The position numbers were made by a program, and so were the translations under genes. From Lentimicrobium sp. L6 (GTDB lineage: Bacteria > Bacteroidota > Bacteroidia > Bacteroidales > UBA12170), in contig NZ_JABKCA010000010.1 of the NCBI RefSeq assembly GCF_013166655.1, positions 1-64,000 of the forward strand: a stretch of 64,000 nucleotides of DNA, written 5' to 3'. Each line of letters begins with the position of its first letter. Positions within the stretch are counted from its first letter, which is position 1. The notes under the pieces were generated by a model that worked only from the letters and a program-made list of their open reading frames with translations, searched no databases and was not told the DNA's origin. Below are positions 1 through 6,821 of the stretch, one piece after another.

Positions 1-1
1 C

Positions 2-268
2 GAATTTAAATCGAAAGCTACCTCCCTTTGGGGAGGTTTAGTTCAACAAAAAATAATAAACAGATTGCTTGACGGATTTGATGGAAAGTTGACAAGCTCG
101 AAATGGGGAAGAATTAACAAGTGTTCACAGGATACAGCTCTTCGAGATATTCAAGATTTGATAAAGAAGGATATATTACAAAAAGAAGCAAGTGGTGGAC
201 GCAGCACAAATTATGAATTGAAAGAAATGCCAGACGGTATCATGCGGAAAAAAATATTGCTTAGATAG
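2..268 (+). CDS. Fic family protein, C-terminal fragment (5' end outside the window or lost)
   Basis: The open frame enters from the window edge and ends at 268. From about position 50 it reads like the C-terminal winged-helix tail of Fic/DUF4172 proteins: a helix, then GKLTSSKW, then CSQDTALRDIQDLI, then GGRSTNYEL. Fic proteins AMPylate targets through an HPFxxGNGR motif in the catalytic domain, which is not visible here. Positions 22-37 (CCTCCC TTTG GGGAGG) form a perfect palindrome inside the same frame, just before the recognisable tail. The upstream part may therefore be replaced by repeat DNA rather than merely cut by the window. The TTG at 65 is not a convincing start. Family assignment of the tail is fairly sure; integrity of the gene is not. 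Confidence 0.6.
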   Translation, partial: EFKSKATSLWGGLVQQKIINRLLDGFDGKLTSSKWGRINKCSQDTALRDIQDLIKKDILQKEASGGRSTNYELKEMPDGIMRKKILLR

Positions 269-275
269 TGCTAAA

Positions 276-305
276 TTTGACAAAATCATATTTGAATTTG
301 TCAAA
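276..305. repeat. Perfect 9-bp inverted repeat TTTGACAAA / TTTGTCAAA
   Basis: TTTGACAAA (276-284) and TTTGTCAAA (297-305) are perfect reverse complements separated by 12 bases, starting 7 bp after the Fic-tail stop. There is no T-run after it, so it is not a typical terminator. It could be an operator for a dimeric regulator, an RNA hairpin, or a remnant of a mobile element. Confidence 0.45.
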
Positions 306-452
306 AGCAGTTATGGACTATTTTATCTTGAAATGAGGCGGTGGTGTATACGGCAATAGGTAGTGGGCTATATTATCATATAGGGTCTTCGAAACTTAAA
401 GAGGAACCAGATGGGCCATTGATGTTCAAGCAAGTCCATTAAATAAATTATT

Positions 453-635
453 ATGCATAGATTTTATAAGAGATTAAGCAATTGGTCAACGATATTGATA
501 GTTTTCTTATTTGTGTTAATTTTCTTTTTTGAAGAAGAATTTTCAGCTCAAATCACAAATATACTATACGGTGCCTTTATAGTTTCTTGGATAGCTTTGC
601 CTTTTGCTGAGATTATGAAGTATAAAAACAAATGA
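453..635 (+). CDS. Small hypothetical membrane protein (60 aa)
   Basis: A 60-residue frame with two hydrophobic segments, roughly residues 13-27 (ILIVFLFVLIFFF) and 38-52 (LYGAFIVSWIALPFA), and a basic C-terminal tail (MKYKNK). The pattern suggests a two-pass inner-membrane mini-protein. There is no recognisable family and no clear ribosome-binding site, as expected in Bacteroidota. It sits alone between the Fic remnant and repeat-rich DNA. It could be a real small gene or a chance AT-rich hydrophobic frame. Confidence 0.35.
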   Translation: MHRFYKRLSNWSTILIVFLFVLIFFFEEEFSAQITNILYGAFIVSWIALPFAEIMKYKNK

Positions 636-741
636 AAATGAAAAAACATATCATACACTTAGGTATTTATCTTGCTTATAATATTCATCAAGTTATAAAT
701 ATAATTTTTGCTTTCTCTCTAGTTTTTCTTGTTCCAGCTCG

Positions 742-920
742 CTCGGATTTGCAATCCGAGTGTATATTATACTCAAAACATTTATACTTTTGTTTGATGT
801 TAGACAGTTAGGAGAATAATGAGCTCAAATGACTATTATTTTAGTTGCTATTTTAAAACAGTTGATTTGGACATTATGATTGTTTCTTTTGGTTATTTAC
901 TCTCGGCTTGCAAATCCGAG
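742..920. repeat. Pair of REP-like palindromes in inverted orientation
   Basis: 742-760 is a hairpin, CTCGGATT-TGC-AATCCGAG. 902-920 reads CTCGGCTTGCAAATCCGAG, whose reverse complement differs from the first copy at one base. Similarity continues past the palindromes (GAGTGTATAT on one side, GAGAGTAAAT in the mirrored copy). The two face each other across about 140 bp with no gene. Such short imperfect palindromes are typical of REP/RAYT-derived elements in Bacteroidota. The rest of the gene-free stretch 636-1005 shows nothing else recognisable. Confidence 0.6.
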
Positions 921-1005
921 TCAGCTTGTGAATCCATACATGCGTTTTCTTAGTGATGCCATTGAGCCTTTCTGTCTTAGTGGCTGATATTTAAAACATT
1001 GGTTT

Positions 1006-2484
1006 CTACATCCCCCGAAAAGCCAAATAATCAACCGGAGCAAAATCATCGTAGAGGATGGCCTGGTTTAAAGGAATGGCCTCTGTTACTCGTTTGGCTA
1101 ATAAACTATCAATACTTGTGTCACTAGAAGAAAAAGCTGGACGAGTTTCTGATTTGATGGCGAGAATGATGGTACTTTGGATTTCTTCTCGTTTTTGCCC
1201 TCCTCTGTCAGCGAATAAATAGACTTGCGGGAAGACCTGCATAAAGGTTTTGAGTTCTGCTTGTAGGAATAAACTGGATTTTCCTTCTACCGCTTGTATC
1301 ACATTTACCAAAACTACTCCACCTTCATTTAATAGGTCGTATTGTTTTTGTATGGCTTCCACAGTAGTTAATTGATAGGGAAGACTCACTGCGTTTCTGA
1401 AAGTGTCGCTATAGATTATATCGTATTTTTCTTCACAGGTGTTGATATAGGTTCTGGCATCCTCATGAATGATGTTTAAGTTTTTATTTTCTTTTAATCC
1501 AAAATACTCTTGAGCAACTCTGGTTACTTCCTCATCAATTTCTACCACATCTATTTTGGCTTCTGAATATTCATTCAAAAAGTATTTGGGAAAGCTATAG
1601 GCAGCTCCGCCCAGCATCAAGGTGTTTTTAAAATCGGGGTTGAAGTGTTCTGCCAATCTGAAATAGTACAAATAATTAAATGGAAGCGGTCGGTCACTTA
1701 AGCTCATTCCTCCAGCTCTTTGTCTTCCCAGTTGCATGATTAGAATACTGTCGCCACTTGAATAGTCTGTACTTGGAAATACCTTGATACTATTATATTC
1801 AGATTCAAATTGATAGGTATATGGTTGGTCTTTTTTTTTGTTTAATTGAAAAATTCCTAGAATAACGAGGAGGATAGAAATCCCAACAAAAGTCCATTTT
1901 TTCTTCATTAGAAATATGATAAGAGCAATGGCTATGGAGATAAAAAATAGTGTGACAAGTATATAGGTCAACGAGAAATTGGGTAAAAGGTAAAAACCAG
2001 CCAAAAAAGTCCCAAACAAACTACCAATGCTACCAAAAGCGAATACATTTCCTATGGTTTTTCCTGCTTTTGGTAAATCATCCAATAATAATTTGCTGAT
2101 CATGGGAGAAATCATGCCAAAGAAAATACTGGCTGGAACAAATAATACAAAAGTAGAAATGATAGCAGAGGCTTTGATACCTCTCACATGTTGTAAAACC
2201 CATTCCAAGAAGTTATCTTTGATAAATAAGACCAAAAGCAAAGAAGCAGCTGCTCCTAGAAATGCAATGGCCGGTATTTTAATATCAGGATTCTTATCTA
2301 TCCATTTTCCTCCTATAGAATATCCTAAGCTCAGGCTAGCTAAGACAAATCCAATTAAAGCTGTCCACACAAAGAAAGAAGTACCAATATAAGGAGCCAA
2401 AATCCGTGCACCAATAATCTCAAATACCATCACCATGGCTCCAGAAATAAAAGTCAATAAAAGAAGAAAGCTTTTTGATTTCAT
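1006..2484 (-). CDS. Membrane-anchored spermidine synthase-like protein (fused MFS/spermidine synthase type)
   Basis: This is a 492-aa protein. The first about 210 residues form a series of hydrophobic helices (e.g. GAMVMVFEIIGARILAPYIG, then several more), and the C-terminal half is a SpeE-like Rossmann methyltransferase fold. Visible motifs are GGAAYSFP (nucleotide-binding loop), VVEIDEEV (acidic residue for ribose contact), IIHEDARTY, and YDIIYSDTF in the catalytic region. Proteins of this build are annotated as fused MFS/spermidine synthase; their substrate is mostly unproven, and many are probably not true polyamine synthases. The gene stands alone, reading away from the repeat-bearing region at 2485-2735. 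The ATG at 2484 precedes a plausible first membrane helix. Confidence 0.85.
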   Translation of the reverse strand: MKSKSFLLLLTFISGAMVMVFEIIGARILAPYIGTSFFVWTALIGFVLASLSLGYSIGGKWIDKNPDIKIPAIAFLGAAASLLLVLFIKDNFLEWVLQHVRGIKASAIISTFVLFVPASIFFGMISPMISKLLLDDLPKAGKTIGNVFAFGSIGSLFGTFLAGFYLLPNFSLTYILVTLFFISIAIALIIFLMKKKWTFVGISILLVILGIFQLNKKKDQPYTYQFESEYNSIKVFPSTDYSSGDSILIMQLGRQRAGGMSLSDRPLPFNYLYYFRLAEHFNPDFKNTLMLGGAAYSFPKYFLNEYSEAKIDVVEIDEEVTRVAQEYFGLKENKNLNIIHEDARTYINTCEEKYDIIYSDTFRNAVSLPYQLTTVEAIQKQYDLLNEGGVVLVNVIQAVEGKSSLFLQAELKTFMQVFPQVYLFADRGGQKREEIQSTIILAIKSETRPAFSSSDTSIDSLLAKRVTEAIPLNQAILYDDFAPVDYLAFRGM

Positions 2485-2538
2485 ATTGTACTATCTTGTT
2501 GTTGTATCATTATTAGTACTAATGTACATTATTTTTTT

Positions 2539-2636
2539 GCTCCCTTTAGGGTTTAGGGGCTAACAAAAAAAATACCAAATGCACAATTAATTTCTATAAT
2601 ATTGAATTTTAGTTTTGCCCCAGCCCTAAAGGGAGC
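2539..2636. repeat. Inverted repeat of a GCTCCCTTTAGGG word
   Basis: GCTCCCTTTAGGG (2539-2551) and its exact complement CCCTAAAGGGAGC (2624-2636) flank about 70 bp of AT-rich DNA. The similarity extends inward to GGGGC / GCCCC at 2556-2560 and 2617-2621. It lies in the non-coding stretch between two minus-strand genes. A close relative of the left arm, GCTCCCTTTTAGG, recurs at 62648-62660. The layout resembles a small non-autonomous inverted-repeat element. Confidence 0.5.
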
Positions 2637-2703
2637 CTAAAATTCATGATTCTCCCTTTGAAATCTGATGGACATTAGAAATAAAATATCCTTCTATTTT
2701 TTT

Positions 2704-2734
2704 TCTTTGTGCCTCAGTGCCTTTGTGGTAAATA
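2704..2734. repeat. Degenerate CTTTGTG-type intergenic repeat
   Basis: The sequence repeats the word ctttgtg with gcctcagtgc between (TCTTTGTGCCTCAGTGCC, then TTTGTGGTAAAT). It abuts the stop of the downstream trmN6 gene. Similar words built from CTTTG(T/C)G occur at 27540-27690, 29089-29125 and 29549-29630, so it appears to be a dispersed low-complexity family rather than chance. Confidence 0.4.
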
Positions 2735-2735
2735 A

Positions 2736-3443
2736 TTAAAATGCAAGATAAAAATCTTTTGTGACACGGCGATACTCTTCGGTATAATCATTCCCTTCTT
2801 CCCGAATAATGATGTTTTCCTTTGTCGTTTTGCAAGGTGATAATACAAACTCCAAAACCAAGCGATTGGCTATTTTAGAAGGTTTGGGCTGTATCTCCAC
2901 TCTTCTTTGTAGATAAAACTGATAAGATGAGGCTATCTTAATAAATTCTTCTCCTTCGGTAAATGGGAGTATTAATGCTAGTTTTCCATGAGTGAAAAGA
3001 AGTTGACGAGCAGAATGAAGTAGGTCTTGGGAGCTTAAAGTATCATTATGTCTGGCTTTATTCCTGCTTTCCAATGGCGATTTTAAGGCATTCTCAAAAA
3101 ATGGAGGATTGCTGATGAGGAGGTCAAACTTCTGATCTGATAGTTTTGCATATTCTTGCATACTGCATTCCGATGCTTTCAATCTGCTATTCCACTTGGA
3201 GGACTCAAAATTCTCCTGGGCTTGTTCCACCGAATCCTTGTCAATATCAATTGCCGAGATTTGAGCTTTCGATTTTTGAGCACACATTAAAGAAATGACT
3301 CCGCTACCACATCCAATATCCAATATTTTCCCATAGTTTTCCATCTCCACTAATGCGGCTAAGAGCACAGCGTCTGTTCCTACTTTCATGGAACTTTTAT
3401 CATGAAAAACGCTGAATTGTTTAAAATTGAATGGCTTTGACAT
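2736..3443 (-). CDS. trmN6: tRNA1(Val) (adenine(37)-N6)-methyltransferase
   Basis: This 235-aa class I SAM-dependent methyltransferase of the TrmN6/YfiC type modifies A37 of tRNA1-Val next to the anticodon. Visible elements are the family N-terminus with FKQFSVFHDKSSMKVGTDAVLL, the SAM-binding loop ILDIGCGSGVISLM (about residues 40-53), an acidic residue at AIDID, and the N6-adenine catalytic motif SNPPFF (about residue 112). Length matches the family. The start at 3443 agrees with the conserved N-terminal motif. It is transcribed in the same direction as rimM but separated from it by a tandem repeat block, so an operon link is doubtful. Confidence 0.88.
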   Translation of the reverse strand: MSKPFNFKQFSVFHDKSSMKVGTDAVLLAALVEMENYGKILDIGCGSGVISLMCAQKSKAQISAIDIDKDSVEQAQENFESSKWNSRLKASECSMQEYAKLSDQKFDLLISNPPFFENALKSPLESRNKARHNDTLSSQDLLHSARQLLFTHGKLALILPFTEGEEFIKIASSYQFYLQRRVEIQPKPSKIANRLVLEFVLSPCKTTKENIIIREEGNDYTEEYRRVTKDFYLAF

Positions 3444-3512
3444 GGGTAAAGAGGTTGAGAGGTTGGGGTTTAGAGATTGGTTTTTTAATAGGGGATTTAT
3501 ATATTATTAGAA

Positions 3513-3710
3513 GTATTAAGCATTAAGCATTAAGCATGAAGGATGAAGCATTAAGCATGAAGGATGAAGCATTAAGCATGAAGGATGAAGGATGAAGGAT
3601 GAAGCTTGGATTTTATCCGTCATCGGTCATCCGTCATCAAGCATCCGTCATCCGACTTCCGACTTCCGACTTCCAACTTCCAACTTCTAACTTCCAACTT
3701 CTAACTTCCT
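3513..3710. repeat. Composite tandem repeat of short words (GCATTAAGCATGAAGGATGAA and CGACTTCCAACTTC types)
   Basis: About 200 bp made of decaying short tandem words. First come GCATTAA, GCATGAA and GGATGAA units (3519-3605), then CGTCATC and CATCCGTCATC units (about 3618-3655), then CGACTTC, CAACTTC and TAACTTC units (about 3654-3708). The block ends exactly where the rimM stop begins. It has no coding potential. The 3599-3799 open frame across it is an artefact of the repeat. Such word-grammar repeats are common between genes in Bacteroidota. Confidence 0.8.
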
Positions 3711-4250
3711 TTACTCCTCTTCCGCCAAATAAACGTCCAATAAACCCTCAGGTAGCTCCATTAAAATCTCTTTCTTTTTTCTATCTACATCAAGAATAAA
3801 CTCATCTTTAATGGGGATAAGTACTTCTTTTTTCTCATGAAAAACTTGGAAAAGGGCTTGTTGGGGATAATCCAATATATGATCACACTTGCCAATAAGG
3901 CCGAAGCTTTTCTCAATAATATTGAATCCCAAAACTTCATGAAAGTAGAATTTGGTACCTTCAAGTATAGGTAAGCTAGCTGTAGGAAGATAAAGGAGGC
4001 TATTAACCAAGCTTTGAGCCATATCAATATCATCCACATCCTCAAAATAAACTACGGCAGTATTTTTAGAAGTATGAATCTGCATTTTATCGATAAAATA
4101 GGGGATGAGGCTTCCTCTATAATCCACGAATAGAGCATCTAGGCCAGCATATTCATGAGGGTTGTCTACATCTAAATAAATACTCAAACCACCTTGATGT
4201 CCGTTGGTTCTTGTAATTTTCCCTAGGTAATAACATTCTTCTTTAGTCAT
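3711..4250 (-). CDS. rimM: 16S rRNA processing protein RimM
   Basis: RimM binds ribosomal protein S19 and helps mature the head of the 30S subunit. The protein has the N-terminal RimM beta-barrel signature (YYLGKITRTNGHQGGL), a DVDNP loop, and a PRC-barrel C-terminal half that starts around FYFHEVLGFNIIE and contains VLIPIKDEFILDVD. I chose the ATG at 4250 (MTKEECYYLGKI) over the GTG at 4268 because the conserved domain starts directly after it. It lies downstream of rpsP, as is usual, but a strong hairpin terminator lies between the two (4341-4379). At about 179 aa it is normal length. Confidence 0.92.
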   Translation of the reverse strand: MTKEECYYLGKITRTNGHQGGLSIYLDVDNPHEYAGLDALFVDYRGSLIPYFIDKMQIHTSKNTAVVYFEDVDDIDMAQSLVNSLLYLPTASLPILEGTKFYFHEVLGFNIIEKSFGLIGKCDHILDYPQQALFQVFHEKKEVLIPIKDEFILDVDRKKKEILMELPEGLLDVYLAEEE

Positions 4251-4340
4251 GGAAAGATATTTTTGCACGAAGTTTCAAGTTTGAAGCATGAAGGTTTATG
4301 CTCTTCTCCAAAATTTTTCGGCTGTTAATATTATGGCTTA

Positions 4341-4379
4341 CAAAAATAAAAAAAACCGCCATGAAAGATCAGGGCGGTT
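4341..4379 (-). terminator. Rho-independent terminator/attenuator between rpsP and rimM
   Basis: On the minus strand AACCGCC (from 4379 to 4373) pairs with GGCGGTT (4360 to 4354) across a 12-base loop, followed by a run of T residues. It sits 23 bp after the rpsP stop and about 90 bp before the rimM start. Transcription of rimM from the rpsP promoter would therefore have to read through it. Confidence 0.8.
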
Positions 4380-4401
4380 CTTATTTTTAAGAGAAAAAAT
4401 G

Positions 4402-4998
4402 CTATTCAGCAGTTTCTTCTTTTGCTTCTTCAGCAGGAGCTTCTTCGCTTGCAGCTTCTTCAACAGGAGCGGCAGCAGCTTCGGCAGCAGCAGCTTCAGC
4501 GGCTTTTGCAGCGGCAGCAGCTTCAAGAGCAGCTTGGGCATCAGCTCTTTGCTTTGCAAACTCAGCTTTACGAGCTTCGTTTACTTCAGCTTCAGCAGCT
4601 AAACGCTTCTTAAGGTCTTCTCTAGTAGTGTCTACTAAACCTTTAGCTTTTGCTTCAATCTTAGCTTCTTTTTCTGCTAACCATTCTTTGAATAAGATCT
4701 CAACCTTATCTTCAGTTAAAGCACCTTTTTTAACTCCTCTTAATAAGTGTTCTTTATATAAAACACCTTTGTAGGATAAAATTGCTTTTGCAGTGTCTGT
4801 AGGTTGAGCCCCAACTGTTACCCAATGCATTGCTCTTTCGAAATCTAATTCGATAGTTGCTGGGTTAGTCATAGGATCGTAAGTGCCAATCTTCTCTATT
4901 AATTTTCCATCACGAGGTGCACGACCATCTGCAATTACAATGTGGAAAAAAGGACGTCCTTTTTTACCTTTTCTTTGTAATCTAATTTTTGCTGGCAT
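4402..4998 (-). CDS. rpsP: 30S ribosomal protein S16 with long Ala/Glu-rich C-terminal extension
   Basis: The first about 80 residues are S16: MPAKIRLQRKGKKGRPFFHIVIADGR-type start, IEKIGTYDPMTNPATIELD, and HWVTVGAQPTDTAKAILSYKGVLY. S16 stabilises the 5' domain of 16S rRNA. Most bacterial S16 proteins have 80-100 residues; this one has 198. The extra about 100 residues are a lysine-rich helix followed by Ala/Glu low complexity (KAAEAAAAEAAAAPVEEAA), ending in acidic KEETAE. Extended S16 is common in Bacteroidota; the role of the tail is not known to me. It is followed by a terminator and then rimM. Confidence 0.95.
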   Translation of the reverse strand: MPAKIRLQRKGKKGRPFFHIVIADGRAPRDGKLIEKIGTYDPMTNPATIELDFERAMHWVTVGAQPTDTAKAILSYKGVLYKEHLLRGVKKGALTEDKVEILFKEWLAEKEAKIEAKAKGLVDTTREDLKKRLAAEAEVNEARKAEFAKQRADAQAALEAAAAAKAAEAAAAEAAAAPVEEAASEEAPAEEAKEETAE

Positions 4999-5223
4999 AA
5001 TTGCTTAATTTTTAATTATTTATATACTTAATCTTAAAAATGGGTGCAAATATCGTAATAAGTATTGAATTAGAAAAGCTTTTTCCTTAAAAATCAATGA
5101 TTTAATTCATTTTATATCATATCAATGGAAAGACCTAGTTTATGATGTTGGTATACAGAAGGATAGTGTTGAAATGATAAATATTGAAATCTATTAAATA
5201 TCCGGTTTAAGTAGGTTGAATTA

Positions 5224-5254
5224 TTTGCTTATCGAAAAGAATTGGCTATTTTTG
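5224..5254 (+). promoter_or_regulatory. Bacteroidota-type promoter P1 upstream of rpmG
   Basis: TTTG at 5224-5227, a 19-base spacer, then TATTTTTG at 5247-5254 fit the consensus TTTG-N19-TAnnTTTG exactly. It lies about 100 bp before the rpmG ATG and is followed by a second, equally good promoter. Confidence 0.65.
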
Positions 5255-5303
5255 CCGCGCAATTGGGCGAAATAAAAATAATTCGAAAATATTTCTCTTT
5301 CTA

Positions 5304-5334
5304 TTTGATAGTATGGAAAATAGTATTATTTTTG
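5304..5334 (+). promoter_or_regulatory. Bacteroidota-type promoter P2 of rpmG
   Basis: TTTG at 5304-5307, a 19-base spacer, then TATTTTTG at 5327-5334 match the primary sigma consensus of this phylum. The expected transcript start near 5341 leaves a leader of about 15 nt before the rpmG ATG at 5357. Confidence 0.75.
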
Positions 5335-5356
5335 CAGCCCTGAAAAATTAGACAAA

Positions 5357-5545
5357 ATGGCAAAGAAGAGTAAAGAAGCAAGAGGACAAGTTATCTTAGA
5401 ATGTACTGAGCATAAAGAAAGCGGTAAACCAGGTACATCTCGTTATATTACAACGAAGAATAGAAAAAACACTCCTGATAGATTGGAATTGAAGAAATTC
5501 AACCCTATTCTAAAGAAAATGACAATTCATAGAGAAATTAAATAA
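5357..5545 (+). CDS. rpmG: 50S ribosomal protein L33
   Basis: A 62-aa basic protein with the L33 pattern ([19 protein letters not shown], then [24 protein letters not shown]). It belongs to the large subunit near the E site. Only one cysteine is present (LECTEH), so it is the zinc-free form without the CxxC pairs. It starts a three-gene unit with the DUF4295 gene 14 bp downstream. Two consensus promoters precede it. rpmB, which often precedes rpmG in this phylum, is not immediately upstream; 5000-5223 shows no gene. Confidence 0.95.
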   Translation: MAKKSKEARGQVILECTEHKESGKPGTSRYITTKNRKNTPDRLELKKFNPILKKMTIHREIK

Positions 5546-5559
5546 TAAGAATATAAGAT

Positions 5560-5712
5560 ATGGCTAAGAAAGTAGTTGCGACCTTACAATCTGCCGGTAA
5601 AGACTGGGCAAAGGTAATACGTACATTAAAATCAGAGAAAACTGGAGCTTATTATTTTAAAGAAGATTCAGTACCTTTGGCACAAGCTAAGGAACTGATT
5701 AAAAAGAAATAA
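5560..5712 (+). CDS. DUF4295 family small protein (50 aa)
   Basis: This short gene starts at the ATG at 5560 and encodes 50 residues: MAKKVVATLQSAGKDWAKVI, then RTLKSEKTGAYYFKED, then a basic KELIKKK end. This is the DUF4295 family, which in Bacteroidota consistently follows rpmG. The constant position next to ribosomal protein genes and the basic composition suggest a ribosome-associated role, but that is inference. It is followed by a strong terminator at 5739-5773. Confidence 0.9.
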   Translation: MAKKVVATLQSAGKDWAKVIRTLKSEKTGAYYFKEDSVPLAQAKELIKKK

Positions 5713-5738
5713 TTGTAATAACAATTTCGGTATTACTG

Positions 5739-5773
5739 ATGCCTTATCTGCTTAAATGATAAGGCATTTTTTC
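5739..5773 (+). terminator. Rho-independent terminator after rpmG-DUF4295
   Basis: ATGCCTTAT (5739-5747) pairs perfectly with ATAAGGCAT (5759-5767) and is followed by a T-rich tail. It separates the small ribosomal unit from ftsY. It also contains the ATG at 5756, which makes that codon an unlikely ftsY start. Confidence 0.85.
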
Positions 5774-5794
5774 TATTTTTTAAAAATAATAATT

Positions 5795-6745
5795 ATGGGA
5801 TTGTTTTCGATTTTCAATAAAGAGAAGAAAAAGAGCCTAGATAAGGGTCTTGAAAAGACAAAAACCAGCCTGTTTGGTAAAATTACCAAGAGTATAGCAG
5901 GTAAGAGTAAGATTGATGATATAGTATTAGACGACTTGGAGGAGATTTTGGTTTCTTCTGATGTTGGTGTGGATACTACTCTAAAAATTATTGAAAGAAT
6001 AGAAGCTAGGGTATCCAAAGATAAATACCTTGGAACATCGGAATTGAATAGAATGCTCAAAGAGGAAATTGCTGATCTTTTATCCGAGAATGAGAATCCT
6101 AATCTTCGAAATTTCAATTTTCCAGCTCAAGATCAACCCTATGTAATAATGGTGGTTGGAGTTAATGGTGTTGGTAAAACAACTACTATCGGAAAATTGG
6201 CTTATCAGTTTAAAAAAGCTGGAAAGAAAGTGGTTCTTGGTGCAAGTGATACTTTTAGAGCTGCAGCCGTAGAGCAATTGAAAATATGGGCTGGTAGGGT
6301 AGATGTGCCTATAGTGGAACAAGGAATGAATGCCGACCCTGCAAGTGTAGCCTATGATGCTTTAGAGTCTGGTGTTGCCCAAAAGGCTGATGTGATTATT
6401 ATTGATACAGCTGGTCGATTGCACAATAAGATTAATTTGATGAATGAATTGGGGAAGATTAAGCGGGTGATGCAAAAAGTATTACCAGATGCTCCTCATG
6501 AAATTCTGTTGGTTTTAGATGCCAGTACTGGTCAGAATGCAATAGAGCAGGCTAAGCAGTTTACTGCTGCAACTGAAGTGAATGCTTTGGCATTAACTAA
6601 ATTGGATGGTACTGCTAAAGGAGGGGTTGTTATTGGGATCAGTGAGCAATTCAAAATTCCTGTAAAATATATTGGGCTTGGTGAGAAAATGGAAGATTTG
6701 CAAGTTTTCGATAGAAACGAATTCGTAGATAGTTTATTCAGTTAG
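5795..6745 (+). CDS. ftsY: Signal recognition particle receptor FtsY
   Basis: The SRP receptor GTPase docks ribosome-nascent chains at the Sec translocon. At 316 aa it has a short N-terminal region (MGLFSIFNKEKKKSLDKGL, typical of forms without a long acidic domain), an NG four-helix bundle, and the G domain with GVNGVGKTTTIGKL (P-loop, about residues 122-135), DTFRAAA, DTAGRLHNK, and TKLDGTAKGG. The start at 5795 is preferred over 5756 because the extra 13 residues would be encoded inside a terminator hairpin and are not family-like. A bidirectional terminator follows at 6771-6803. Confidence 0.95.
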   Translation: MGLFSIFNKEKKKSLDKGLEKTKTSLFGKITKSIAGKSKIDDIVLDDLEEILVSSDVGVDTTLKIIERIEARVSKDKYLGTSELNRMLKEEIADLLSENENPNLRNFNFPAQDQPYVIMVVGVNGVGKTTTIGKLAYQFKKAGKKVVLGASDTFRAAAVEQLKIWAGRVDVPIVEQGMNADPASVAYDALESGVAQKADVIIIDTAGRLHNKINLMNELGKIKRVMQKVLPDAPHEILLVLDASTGQNAIEQAKQFTAATEVNALALTKLDGTAKGGVVIGISEQFKIPVKYIGLGEKMEDLQVFDRNEFVDSLFS

Positions 6746-6770
6746 TTAAGCCAGAATAAAAAGATATAAA

Positions 6771-6803
6771 AAAAGGACGTGAATTTATTTTTCACGTCCT
6801 TTT
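6771..6803. terminator. Bidirectional terminator between ftsY and the convergent gene
   Basis: AAAAGGACGTGAA (6771-6783) and TTCACGTCCTTTT (6791-6803) form a perfect 13-bp stem with a 7-base loop. The stem is bordered by A-rich and T-rich runs, so it serves ftsY on the plus strand and the minus-strand gene ending at 6822. Confidence 0.88.
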
Positions 6804-6821
6804 CTTTTTTTTATATGCTGA

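Noticed and set aside
3513-3710. CRISPR-like array
   Set aside because: Units are 7-14 bases, tandem without unique spacers, and no cas genes are present.
3599-3799. 66-aa plus-strand open frame rich in S, P, T and L
   Set aside because: It lies across the tandem word-repeat and the antisense of rimM; the repeat forces an open frame and there is no start context or family.
4422-4613. Gln/Leu-rich frame (LLQQELLRLQLL) opposite rpsP
   Set aside because: It is the antisense reading of the Ala/Glu-rich S16 tail, where repeated GCA/GCT codons read as Gln/Leu on the other strand.
5756-6745. Longer FtsY starting at 5756
   Set aside because: The extra 13 codons are encoded inside the terminator hairpin 5739-5773 and look unlike the family; 5795 is the better start.
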